A stretch of 64,000 nt of DNA, from positions 1 to 64,000 of the forward strand of contig JAVTVY010017336.1 in the NCBI GenBank assembly GCA_036873755.1. Reading direction: 5' to 3'. The notes under the pieces were generated by a model, which saw nothing but the letters and a program-made list of their open reading frames with translations, was not told the origin of the DNA and searched no databases. The position numbers were made by a program, and so were the translations under genes. The stretch comes from Hanleya hanleyi. Lineage: Eukaryota > Mollusca > Polyplacophora > Lepidopleurida > Hanleyidae. Shown piece by piece: positions 10,581 to 21,335 of this stretch (position 1 is the first letter of the stretch; the number at the start of each line of letters is the position of its first letter).

Positions 10581-11580
10581 GCAGGGACCTCAGAAGAAAG
10601 TCATTCATTTTTCGGCACAACTATGCCACCGGATGATCTTTCTCGATCACCCTGTCCCCTTTCTTCTGTAGACAATTTGCAACATTGTCCTTCACAATTA
10701 TATCTCCTTCACATCAACAACACCACTCTCCTAGCAACAATTTACCATCACACAAAATATATATGGTGATTATATCCCGTGTGTGTGAGAAGCCCATTTC
10801 CAGACAAGCTTTTTGGCATTGTGTAGAACAAACTAAACTTTACATAATGACTACCATTATTCCGTGATATGGATGATATAACACACTTGAAATAACTTTG
10901 TAATTATCTCCATGTACAGTTGTTTCCAATCCCCGTGAGCCAGTTTATCGATCGATCTGTTAGGATCGATACACTGGCTTGGTTAGTTACGGCATTTACT
11001 CGTACGAGTTCTGGATAGCAATAGATCAAAGGATTTCCCCTAAATCAACCCAATCAGTGAACGCGCTAAGCTAGTTGATTAGGTCAATCGACTGCGAGGA
11101 ATGAGATGTGAAAGGTTCAATGTCATCGCGGGCCAAACTGCTTTGATGTCAAGATGAAATCGACATCGGAATTCAAAGCAAAAGCCGCAGGCATGGGATA
11201 CCGACATGCTGATTCAAAACCAGCGCAGGGGATGAAATGTACGAGATTGTTTTATAAAGGCAACGTCTCAAGAACTCATTCGAATCACCAAAAATGTCCA
11301 GGTATTACCCTCTGCGAGGCTTTAGGATTTACCTGGACTGGGGAAGAGGAGTTGTTTCATGCACCTGGGCTCTGCAATCACATGGGGAGACGTCATAATC
11401 AATTCGTGTTTACGAGCACAAAGGAACAGAGCCGTCAACGGTCGTAGAGGTGTGTGGTTTATCATTCCTTTCCAGGATCAGTACTACTTCTCTCTACAAT
11501 ACTGATATAGTAATTAGAGGATTTCCACACAGTGGATGCTTTTTTGTATTACCGCTAAACTACTCCGCTGCCACAGCCGC
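10581..11580. other. No supported gene
   Basis: A 97-codon open frame (11154-11447) has an ordinary-looking composition but no recognisable domain. Apart from the hairpin at 10938, I see nothing I can support. Confidence 0.35.
10938..10979. repeat. Hairpin with 16-bp arms
   Basis: AGCCAGTTTATCGATC and GATCGATACACTGGCT are inverted with one mismatch, around a 10-base loop. The function is unknown; it may be the core of a small element. Confidence 0.7.
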
Positions 11581-11584
11581 CGCT

Positions 11585-12655
11585 GTAGCCGCCGCTGTCG
11601 CCATTTCAAACGTCCATATCTCTGAAACCTTTGGAGATTTTTCAGATAAACTTTGTTTGCTCTCTGGCTAGGCCTGGGGAAATTTTGTGGTGGTCTTTTC
11701 GTGTTTCTATTTGATCAGTAGATGGCACTGTAATTATGAACATTATTAACCTTTCTGACACGATTTTTTTCCAACCGCTTTTTCGATTTTCGTGAAAATT
11801 TGGGTATAGTGATCTTGTTCGACAGACAGAGAGCTGTAAAGGTTTTGATGGTGTTAGAGTGACCATAAGACGATTTTGATAACTCAGAATGTGACGTTTT
11901 TCAAAAAATGAAAATTGACTGATTTGAATAGAGATAAGTTCTATATTAGTGTATTCCAGGTTGCTGAACATACCTATTTCTTCTAATTTTTCGGACAGCA
12001 TTTTTAGACTTAGAAGCAGAAAAAAATCCATCTTTATGTCAACTGAGGTTAAATACTGTGGCATGGATATGTTATTTATCCCAAGAACTGCAAAGATAGC
12101 TAGTGAAATTTGTCAAATGTTTGCAGAATTTCTCTTCACAGTAGTCTGAAGTTTTGCCGTCTGAATAATTAGAAGAAATGTGTGCTGAAGCTGAAGATAT
12201 ACTCCCCAAAATATCCGAAACAATAGCTTTGAGATACATGAATACATATAGTGATGTTCTATAGTGCTGAATTTAAAAATTTGTCAGCACTGCCGTCGTT
12301 ATTTGAAACGTCCATGTCTCTTAAAGCGTTAGAGATTTCTCTGTCAAACTGTGTTTGCTATCTCCCCAGGTCAGGGGAGTTTGCCTGGTGTGTTTGCATG
12401 TTTTCATTTTATCACTAGATGGCACTGTAGTCATGAACATTATAAACCGTTCTGACATGATATTTTTCCAATGGCTTTGCTGATTGTCACAAAATTTGGA
12501 TATAGTTATCTTGTAGGATAGACACAGAGCTGAACAAGTTTTGGTGGCGTTACCTTTAACGTAAAGGCACGATTTTGGCAACTTGAAAGGGAATGTTATT
12601 CCCAAAATGAAAATTGACCGATTTGAACAGAGAGAAGTGGTGGTGTATTCCAGAC
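11585..12655 (+). repeat. Two copies of a roughly 370-bp interspersed repeat
   Basis: Copies at about 11585-11965 and 12295-12655 share, in order: AAACGTCCATATCTCTGAAA, a TTTGTTTGCT / CCTGGGG block, TAGATGGCACTGTA, ATGAACATTAT, CGATTTT-TCCAA, AAATTTGGGTATAGT and GTTTTGGTGG. A GCCGCCGCTGT-type trinucleotide run precedes the first. Further copies are at 14515 and 15020. There are no terminal inverted repeats or coding frames; the class is unknown. Confidence 0.6.
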
Positions 12656-14050
12656 CGCAAGAGACGGCTGAAGCTTTAATTTATTTCCTTCGTGATGTAA
12701 ACATATACAAATGTGACATTTCACAGTCTGATAATATGTATAATTAAATTGTATAAAAGTGTTCTGTTGTCTTAGTTACATTCGCATTGCATGTATTAGC
12801 TAACATAGTTCATAACTTTTGCTGACAGCCATGTGAAGATGATGACAGGTACATGTACAGACTAACCTGTGAATCAAACCATAGAAATACTTGTAGCCTA
12901 CTTTCACTCCTGGCATTTGTGTATTCACAATCTCTTATCAGCAGTTATTCTCATATACATGTATGCCTACTAGCCTGGTTTCAAGATGATTCCACAATAA
13001 TGATAATTTGATTATTGATACCGTGATATCTTTACACATTCATATTCTGCTGGTATTTAACACATTGATTGTTCTGAAGATGGCAAATAAGCAGAATGAA
13101 ATAGTCATCCCAACTTTTTTACTGCAGTGAAATAACCAGTGGTTTTGATGCATTTACTTATGCATTATATGTGCATGCTTTTTGTTCTGTTGGTAATATG
13201 GTAGGCCCATTTTGGATATAAATCCTCCATCTATCATTATTAACTAAATGACTTGTTTTGATATATCATTCACCTGCAGTTCACCGCATTACGCATGGTT
13301 CATTCCATTCAACATATTTTAAAGCATCTGTATCTACATGTAGTTGTATTCTATATATCTCGTTCTGGTCTTACTGATTTACATGCTTGCACTGAATGTA
13401 AATCCTCCAGCTATCATTGTATACTGTTGGATATTGACCTAGTAAAGAGGAATCAACATATGTCAACAGCCATATCTGTCCTTCCTTTGATATTTCTTTG
13501 GGCCACATTGACAGGTAAACAATATTGCTGCTACACCCACTTCACATCTTTCTGCGCTTCTTAACTGATGAAGTGAATGCACATGGCTGAAAGGTAAAGC
13601 ACTATGGTCACTTAATCTTGCTTGTCTGCATGATGAAAAAGCCAGTCAAGATTCTTACCATTTATTGATTATATGATTTTAATCTAGTATATTGAGAAAG
13701 TCCTCTGAATGACCACTTTCTTCGAATGATAGTCTTTTCATTCCTTTTCAGGTCTCATATTTACAATAACATGATTGCTGATGTCCTTGTCAATGTTGAC
13801 ACTTGATCAGTCATTCTGAGGAAGATTGACAGGCAATAAACAATCATGGTAGAAAATCACTTAGAAATGAAATATAGCCAATCATAGCCGTGCTCTTCCT
13901 TGTCTTTGTTTGCTGATTGGATAGTCTGTAAAGGAGGATATTTCAATTTATGTGATACTACCAGTTAGGATCCAACCATTCGTAAAAAATTTACAAAGAG
14001 ACATTCCCGGTACATCAGTTACCCAAAGCTAGTTATTTGCAGTGATTCTT
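12656..14050. other. AT-rich intergenic stretch
   Basis: ACATGTA words are frequent. A short open frame at 13295-13564 has hydrophobic tracts but no recognised domain. I see no gene. Confidence 0.4.
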
Positions 14051-16230
14051 GAATATGCCTGTATGTTGACCATTCACACAATACAATCTGAAGTGGCTGA
14101 CTTATTGCATTATGCACTTTACATAAGGGGACTAGTACACTGCTTGTGTCAATAAAGTAAGCACTTCCTTTCCAGAATCAGTGCTACTTCTCTCTCAATT
14201 ACTGATATGAGAATTTTGATCCTGTTCATTGGTATGGCTATCCTGATTCAGATTACATATCTTTAGTCTCCAGTAGCTGCGAAACCCTGGGCTTCCAGTT
14301 GTCTGGACATGCATTTCGGCCAATTTTCAATGAGTAAAATCACAAATTATCACTTGTTTAATATGTGGAGGTACACAGAATATATTTTTATCTCCGATGT
14401 GAAATGGAACATACCGTTGCATTTTGACAGCATAGTTACAACTATTTAGAGCATTTCCACAAAGTGGATGCTCTTATGTTTTCATGAGAAACGGCTCCAC
14501 CGGATCCGCCGCCGCCGCCGCCGCGACTTTAAACGTGAATATCTCTGAAACCGTTAAATATTTTTGGGTCAGACTTGGTGTACTATCTCTTTAGGCCTGG
14601 GAAATTTGTCTGGTTGTGTTTCGATACCCGCTGCTCACCACTAGGTGGCGTTGTAGTCAGAGCATAGGTAAACCTTTCTCTGACGATTTCGTCTGAACGG
14701 CTTGTCTGATTTCTTTGAAATTTTATTACAATGGTCTTGAAGGATAGTCAATGTGCTGGAAAGGTTTTGGTGTAGCTGGCATAATTATACAGGCAAGTGT
14801 TTTGCGTCTCAAAAAAAAAGTTTTTCGTCAAATGAAAATTAACCAATTCGCTTTGAGAAATATTTAAAAACTGTTCTATTACAGGTTGCCACGCATAAAT
14901 ATAGGATTGCCGACATGATAATTCCCTTTCCGTGCGAATCAAATTGCCATTTAAATGAAAAATCTCATTTATCTGACTTTACATCAAAACCTCAATAACC
15001 ATTATCACGATTACAGTTTTTTCCATTAAACTGTTATGTGCCATCTCCCTAGGGCTTTAGATTTCACCCGCTTGTTTTTCGTGGCATTTGGTCATCACTA
15101 GATGGCGCTATAGACATGAATGCAGGTAAACATGTGTAACATCATATCTTCTGAACAACGTGTTTGATTTCCATGAAATTTGGGTATAATGATCTTGCAA
15201 GATAGGCGAAGAACTGACAAGATTTTGGTGGTGTTGGCGAATCATGGAGACGCATTTTTGCATCTCAAAATAAGATTTTGTATTCACAAAAATGAAAATT
15301 TGCTTCTTAATCAGGAAAAAGTAATTCTATTTTGCTGAACATCAATATAACATTCCCAGTGTTATAATTCACATCCCATGTAGGGTCAAATGGCCATTTT
15401 TTTAAATATATGAAATTCTCATGACTTGAGTCCAATATCTATAGATTCCCCAGGCCACATTTGAGGAGTTTGCTTCGTCATGTAGGTTCGTGATATTGTT
15501 CATCATTGGGTGGATCTATAGACAGTTTATTATTGTCAGACAGACAAAGGATTTCAAAGGACTGAAAGTTTTTTTTTGATTGATTGAAATTGAAGGCCCA
15601 CCTCTCATACGGAATTTGCAACCCATCAACACAATGCTTGATTTATATCTCATTATACATTCTTTTTTACAATTACTAATTTTATTAACATTATGTTTTT
15701 AAAATGGATTGTAAGGACATTGGTGCTGTTAGTGCTGGCGTAATCATGTGGCACAGGGTAAAGTCAGCTAAATATATCTATATCAAGGCTACATCAATCC
15801 CTGCTTACACACATAACTAAAATGCAGTCAGAGAAAATATGCTGCCATGAGTGTCTGGTCAGTAAGGAGAAAGGATTCAAGTGAGCTTGAAGTCTGACCA
15901 TTTTTGTCAAATAGACATACTGTAACACTGTAGGACTGTATGTTGACCATTCAGGTAATAAGACTTGTAATTGTTGACTTATTGCATAATGCACTTTACA
16001 TAAGTGGGCTAGTAGACTTTGTGTCAACAAAGTAAACACTTCATTTCCAAAATCAGTGCTATTTCTCTCTCCATTACTGACATAGCCCTGGGCTTCCATA
16101 TTTCTGGGGATGCATTCTGGCCAATTTTCAATGAATAAAATCACAAATTATCACTCAGTTAATGCACAATGTTTTGTTTTATGTGAAAGTCCCCAGAATT
16201 TATTTGAAACTGAAGATGTGAAATTGCACA
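14050..16230 (+). repeat. Further copies of the 370-bp repeat with a second linked module
   Basis: The 370-bp repeat recurs at about 14515-14880 and 15020-15345, with a fragment at 15440-15560 (TCTCTGAAACCG, ACTAGATGGCGCTATAG, TTTGGGTATAATGATCTTG). A second module (TATGTTGACCATTCA, ACTTATTGCATAATGCACTT, AGTGCTA-TTCTCTC, CCTGGGCTTCCA, GGCCAATTTTCAATGA) occurs at about 14058-14345 and 15935-16170; part of it is also at 11465. The order suggests one composite repeat of about 1 kb, amplified locally and decayed. Confidence 0.6.
14503..14526. repeat. GCC trinucleotide microsatellite
   Basis: About seven CCG/GCC units occur here, in the same place as the interrupted GCC run before the first 370-bp copy. 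The run is probably part of the repeat's own structure. Confidence 0.8.
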
Positions 16231-16654
16231 TACCATTGCATTTTGACAGCATACATGTAGTTACAAATGTTGATAATTATTTTTTGAACTGGAAACTTTT
16301 TGAAGTGGAACTTCTACATACCTGCTATATGGCACATCCCACCTGGGAAATTTTTATAAGTATATCTAATTGAAGTAATCCATTGGAACCATTGATGATT
16401 TTTCAATAATAAGAAGAAAATCAACTCCGAGTAGAGATGACAAATTTTATTCTGTATAGTTCGCTATTAGTTATAGCATCTTCAGCAGTGAACAAAGTTA
16501 CAAACAGTTCCATACGCACAGTACATGTATATATATACAAGGCATAATGTGATCTCAGCCAATACACATTTATGAATAGGTAAGCCAGTAGGACGGATAT
16601 TAAAATGCTGTCATTTTCAGAAATTGTTAAGCGATAACCTGACAGAGATCCACA

Positions 16655-16985
16655 AATGGTGTGATTCAGGTGATACAATACACACTCTAATTGATGAAAA
16701 CAATACATAATCTGGTTATCTGGCAAGAACTAAGTAAACTGTGCACAAATGAATAAAGTATGGTGATAAAGTGGGCATGTACCTACATTGAATACTGCTA
16801 CATGACATGAAGTTTGGATAAGACTTGTCATTTTAAGATAATATAGGTATATTTTTTTTGGCAATCCGCATCAGAATTGATGGAAACCTACAAATGTTGT
16901 AACTCGCATGTTTCATAATTGTATATTCCCATGCGAGTTACAACATTTGTGGAGTGTGTATTGTAACACCTGAATCACATCATTA
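16655..16985. repeat. Nested inverted repeats
   Basis: The inner pair is a perfect 21-bp inverted repeat, 16890-16910 and 16930-16950 (contains TGTTGTAACTCGCATG), around a 19-base loop. The outer pair, of about 32 bp (GTGTGATTCAGGTG, ACAATACACACTC), lies at 16657-16688 and 16951-16983 and is inverted. Together they form a two-level fold of about 330 bp, probably a decayed fold-back element. Confidence 0.75.
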
Positions 16986-17654
16986 AAGTTCAATAATGTT
17001 CACTCTCAGACAGTCTCCAGTAACTAATAAGGGCTGTCAATCTGTACATGCATATTAACAAGAGATGGTTCAAATTATAGTGTAATTTCCTGTGAAATTG
17101 GATAGATAAAATGCATAAGAAACTTAACGAATGAATGATCCTTACTGTATGGTGTTAAATTAACTATTTTCGCCTGAATTTGCACAGGTTGAAAACAATA
17201 GCTGTCCAATTATAAAAATAGCAGGTGATGCTCAATTTGACCTGCGATTTTTCTCTGAAGAAAAAAACCCAGCAGGTCATCAAAAGTTTTCTATTTCGGT
17301 CCCTGGATGGATCAGAAGCCTAATTAATGAAATTGACTGACCTTCACCTGTTTTATCGAGGTCAAGTTTAGCACAAGCAATACATTTTAAAGGAGTGAAG
17401 ATGAGCTCTCCAAATTCATCATACTTGTGAAATTGGTGACTGACTAGAAGCCTATCCCATTTGACTGAACCTATTTTCTCTAGGTTATATACTTTATATT
17501 ATGATATAACATGAAATATAGCTAGGCATTCTAAATTGATACCACATATATGCATCTGATGATGTTGACCTGTTTTCTCAAGGTCAAAAACTGTATGTTA
17601 CGTTACATGTTAACTGCCAACATACACTCCAAATCTAACATTGTCATCATTTTG

Positions 17655-17840
17655 CAAAATAAAGTTGGTGTTGCCTCACACTGGGTTTCGCCCATTGGTG
17701 AAGAAATCCCTTCTCCGAAGCACTTCTACCAGGAATGATGTGCCTACGAAAGCTCATGTTGAAATAAACTAGTTAGTCTCAAAGGTGCTACCTTTTGTTT
17801 ATTTGTCTACTACAAAGACTAACACGGCTACCCCAAATCA
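17655..17840 (+). mobile_element. Penelope-like element 3'-end relic
   Basis: The order ACGAAAGCTCATGTTGAAAT, AACTAGTTAGTCTCAAAGGT, GCTACC, then CAAAGACTAACACGGCTACC matches the conserved 3' part of repeats found across many animals. In related Penelope-like elements this lies next to a minimal hammerhead ribozyme. Here the ribozyme core is degenerate: the CTGATGA box reads AATGATG, while the ACGAAA box is kept. I identify this from recalled motif order, not from a search. No reverse-transcriptase frame is nearby. Confidence 0.5.
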
Positions 17841-18820
17841 TTCAGGGATGATTCGTGATTGCTCATCCTCCAAGGGTGTGTGCACCACCCTCTGTCTCAT
17901 CAAAAAAAAAATTTGCCACCCATAATAAGGGGTGGGCCCAAATTGGGGAGATCTAAAGCCCTGTGAGTACCAAATTACGGGTTACAAAATTATCTGGGGA
18001 AATGCTCTTTGCCCGTGTTTCACACGAGCTTTCATGATAACTATTTTTAGAAAGGTGAGTTGTCTCACCTTTATTATGCTATCTAGAAAATTTCTGATTT
18101 TAGGGTTGTCCGAAGTACACGTATAAAAATAGTTCCAAATTGTTTATTCTTTCTCAGACCAGAATAGTTATCCTTCAGTGGCTGACAGGCTTTGTAGGCC
18201 TAAATATAGTCACTTAGCATGTAATTGATCCCTTACCTGTATAAAATAATACTCTGTTAATTGTTTTCCTTCAAGATATCAGATTAATACGCACTGGAGT
18301 ATGGAAGCCTGCTATGGTCATTCTTCCAAACATTGACCTCAGCTCAGAGATATACAGTTGAGGAGGCAACATGTACATGTGTAAAGAGCTGCCCTACCAT
18401 AGCTCTAGGGGCTGTACATGTAGCTATGCTGGGTCTAGTTTCTAATGAATGGGGAGGCCAAGCTAAAACTAGGTCATCACAAGGACTGGTGTTAGATATA
18501 TAGGTACATGTATGTAGTGAAATTAATGAATCAATTGAAACTTACAAATAATACTATCTGACATGTCTGAGAACTGAAATATTCTGAGATGGAAAAATCT
18601 CTTTGACACTTTGGCATACTTAAGATTTCATAATTAGGAACGAATGCTAATTCTGTTCTGTTTACTAGGCTAGTTTGAGATATCTCTTTTAAGATACCAT
18701 GATGCTCGAAAATAGTAAGATGGTACAAGGGATCCGGTCCGCGCAGTAATGTTGAAACTTCAAAAGTGCCTGAATCCTGATTATCTCCCTTGGATCGATA
18801 CAGGCAGTAGTCTACAGTTG
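17840..18820. other. No supported gene
   Basis: Short frames only. ACATGT words recur near 18365-18425. I see nothing else. Confidence 0.4.
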
Positions 18821-18823
18821 TCT

Positions 18824-19076
18824 AGTTGTGACGTTGAGTCACAAGAGTGACGTCCCTTCATGTAGCCGACCCGCCGGCGGACGAAAGGGTGGAGCAGTTC
18901 ACTTGCTACTGTATGGACTAAAGAAAACTGATTTAAAATTTGAAGAAATACATTTTAATTCCGAATTATTTGAACGCCTTGATATGGAAGGTGAAGGTAT
19001 GGATATTCTCTATAGTCAATATATAGAATATGCCCCACCGTTGATCCGCCGACTCTTGTGATGCAACGTCACAACT
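18824..19076. mobile_element. 253-bp element with about 28-bp terminal inverted repeats
   Basis: The left end AGTTGTGACGTTGAGTCACA and the right end, inverted, AGTTGTGACGTTGCATCACA continue into AGAGT; about 26 of 29 positions match. A 77-codon frame fills the inside but shows no domain. The element lacks a transposase and has no obvious target duplication. MITE-like, family unknown. Confidence 0.65.
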
Positions 19077-19086
19077 CGAGAATACC

Positions 19087-19930
19087 GTATTAATTTGAAG
19101 CGTAACTTGGATTTTCGAATCGGACTAAAAAAGGTATCTTGCACTGTGGGACCTGTGGATCAAATTTCAGAAAGATCCATGAAATATTTCCTGAGAATTC
19201 ACGATAACAATGTTTCAAGGGGAAATCCAAGATGGCTGCCTGGTGGCCATATTGGATTTTCGAATCAGACCAGAAAAGGTATCTTGCACAACTAGACCCC
19301 AAGGGGAACCTGTGTACCAAATGTGAGAGAGATCCATGCAGTAGTTCATGAGAAATCGCGATAACAAGATTTCATGGGGAAATCCAAGATGGCTGCTCGG
19401 TGGCCACATTGGATTTTCGAATCGAACCAAACAGGTATCTTGCACAACTAGACCCCAAGGGGAACCTGTGTACCAAATTTGAGAGAGATCCATGCAGTAG
19501 TTCATGAGAAATCGCGATAACAAGGTTTCATGGGGAAATCCAAGATGGCTGCCTGGTGGCCATATTGGATTTTCGAATCGGACCAGAAAAGGTATCTTGC
19601 ACAACTAGACCCCAAGGAGAACCTGGGTACCAAATTTGAGAAAGATACATGCTGTAGTTCCTCAGAAATCGCGATAACAAGGTTTCATGGGGAAATCCAA
19701 GATGGCTGCCTGGTGGCCATATTGGATTTTCGAATCGGACCAAAAAAGGTATCTTGCACAACTGGACCCCAAGGGGAACCTGTATACCAAATTTGAGAAA
19801 GATCCATACAGTAGTTCCTGAGAAATCGCGATAACAAGAATTGTTTACGGACGGACGGACTGACGGACGACGGACCACGGACGAAAAGCGATTTGAACAG
19901 CCCATCATCTGGTGATGGTGGGCTAAAAAA
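19087..19930 (+). mobile_element. Pearl/Helentron-like element with 157-bp array and 3' hairpin
   Basis: AAGATGGCTGC recurs at about 19230, 19387, 19543 and 19700, a period of 156-157 bp. Each unit holds GGAAATCCAAGATGGCTGCC, CATATTGGATTTTCGAATC, GTATCTTGCACAACTAGACC and GAAATCGCGATAACAAG. The array ends in an ACGGACGGACGGACTGACGG microsatellite. About 30 bp on, a hairpin at 19899-19924 (AGCCCA-T-CATC, loop TGGT, GATG-G-TGGGCT) lies just before an A-run. A microsatellite, array and subterminal hairpin together fit a non-autonomous Helentron. The long antisense frames here are translated repeat. Confidence 0.65.
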
Positions 19931-21335
19931 GTACCAGTAATGATTATCCACTACAATACTATTTTATTATCAACTTTTACTCTTTAGGTGGGGGCATTTA
20001 TCACCTTCAGTGATAATTAATCCGCATCCCATCAAATATGCTTCTCCATAGGGGGCATACTCACTGATGCTGTTACTTCTAGTTATATCTAATTTAAGAA
20101 AAATGGTGTGTTCCGGTGCATTTTGACGGAATATTTAGACTGTAATGATGCCTCGAATGAAATCATCGTTGTGTCTGTGTGTGTCATCCAGATCAATCTA
20201 TCGAAGTTCGCGTGTGTTGCAATGGCGTCATGCTTCAACAGTAACTTGAAACCATGCCGTATCGTCTGAGCTGGGAAAACACCCACCATTCCCAGGCTCT
20301 GACATACCATGTCCCTGTCGAAATATGAATTCAATGACACTGATAGATATATCTCACAGCCAGTTAAGGTTCTCGATTTATGTTGAATGTTGTTATTGCC
20401 TAAGTACTATTAGCGGCATTATACAACAAAAACAATTCGCTGACTTCCAGTGAAAAATTATTGTGAAAAGTATTTGTTTTTGTTGTTTGGCATTTTTATT
20501 CATCGGCATTGTTCGAGATAGAAATCATACAATCAGGAATGAAAAAAGGGTTGAAATCTTCATGTTTAAACTTTCGTAGCTAAAAAAGTGTTAATTTGAA
20601 ATTTTATTCTTATTCTGATAATCAATTTTTTAATGTCATCGGACCCGTGAAACACAAAATAAAGTTGGTGTTGCTTTACACTGGGTTTTGCCCATTTGTA
20701 AAGAAAGTAAAATTCCTCCATAGAATCTGGGGATGATCAAATTTATTAGAACTGATTTATTTGACAAATGGTTCAAAATCATACATATATATATATATAT
20801 ATATAATTCATTATTCTTCATTTATTTTTGAGGGTGATCAAATTTAGTAGAACCAATTACCGTATTTTATCCACAAAATTGGGGGTGATTGAATTTTGAT
20901 AGAAGGGTTAAACAGGTCAGGGAGAAGGACTAACTGGGATATATATATATATATCTTTCTCTCTTTGGATAGTAAATCCAAGTTTGGATATTGAAATATA
21001 TCCCAATTGGGATATTTTGACTGATTTTCATACTAAACCATACGGCAATGGCGAATTTCAGCATCTTAACTACAAAAATAAAACAGAATCCACAAAACTG
21101 TCAATGCGATTGTATAATTTTTTTGTCTTTTTCTTGTCGAAATTATTCTATGTGATATTTCAATTATGTGGTCCATTACTTTTATTCGGCAGACATCATC
21201 AGCTTTCGAACTGTGGTCATGCTGGAGATATTTGGTTGCTCATTGGCTACTGGATTAGCCGTCTATTAATCACCAATGTTTGATATAGAAGTTGAGTCGA
21301 TGACACATATACATGATCTCTCACTAACGGGTTAG
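19931..21335. other. AT-rich spacer with microsatellites and a paired motif
   Basis: (AT)n tracts lie at 20785-20805 and 20939-20954. Positions 20658-20706 (AAAGTTGGTGTTG, ACACTGGGTTTTGCCCAT, AAGAAA) repeat 17660-17706 in the Penelope-like relic, so a second fragment of that element is probably here. No upstream exon of the BEN gene could be recognised. Confidence 0.5.

Noticed and set aside
11154..11447. 97-codon + frame as a gene
   Set aside because: The composition is acceptable but there is no recognisable domain, splice support or conserved context.
18828..19061. 77-codon frame as a small protein
   Set aside because: It lies wholly inside a 253-bp TIR element and begins in one inverted repeat and ends in the other.
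19215..19951. Several overlapping 76-129-codon minus frames
   Set aside because: They are translated 157-bp repeat units of a mobile element.
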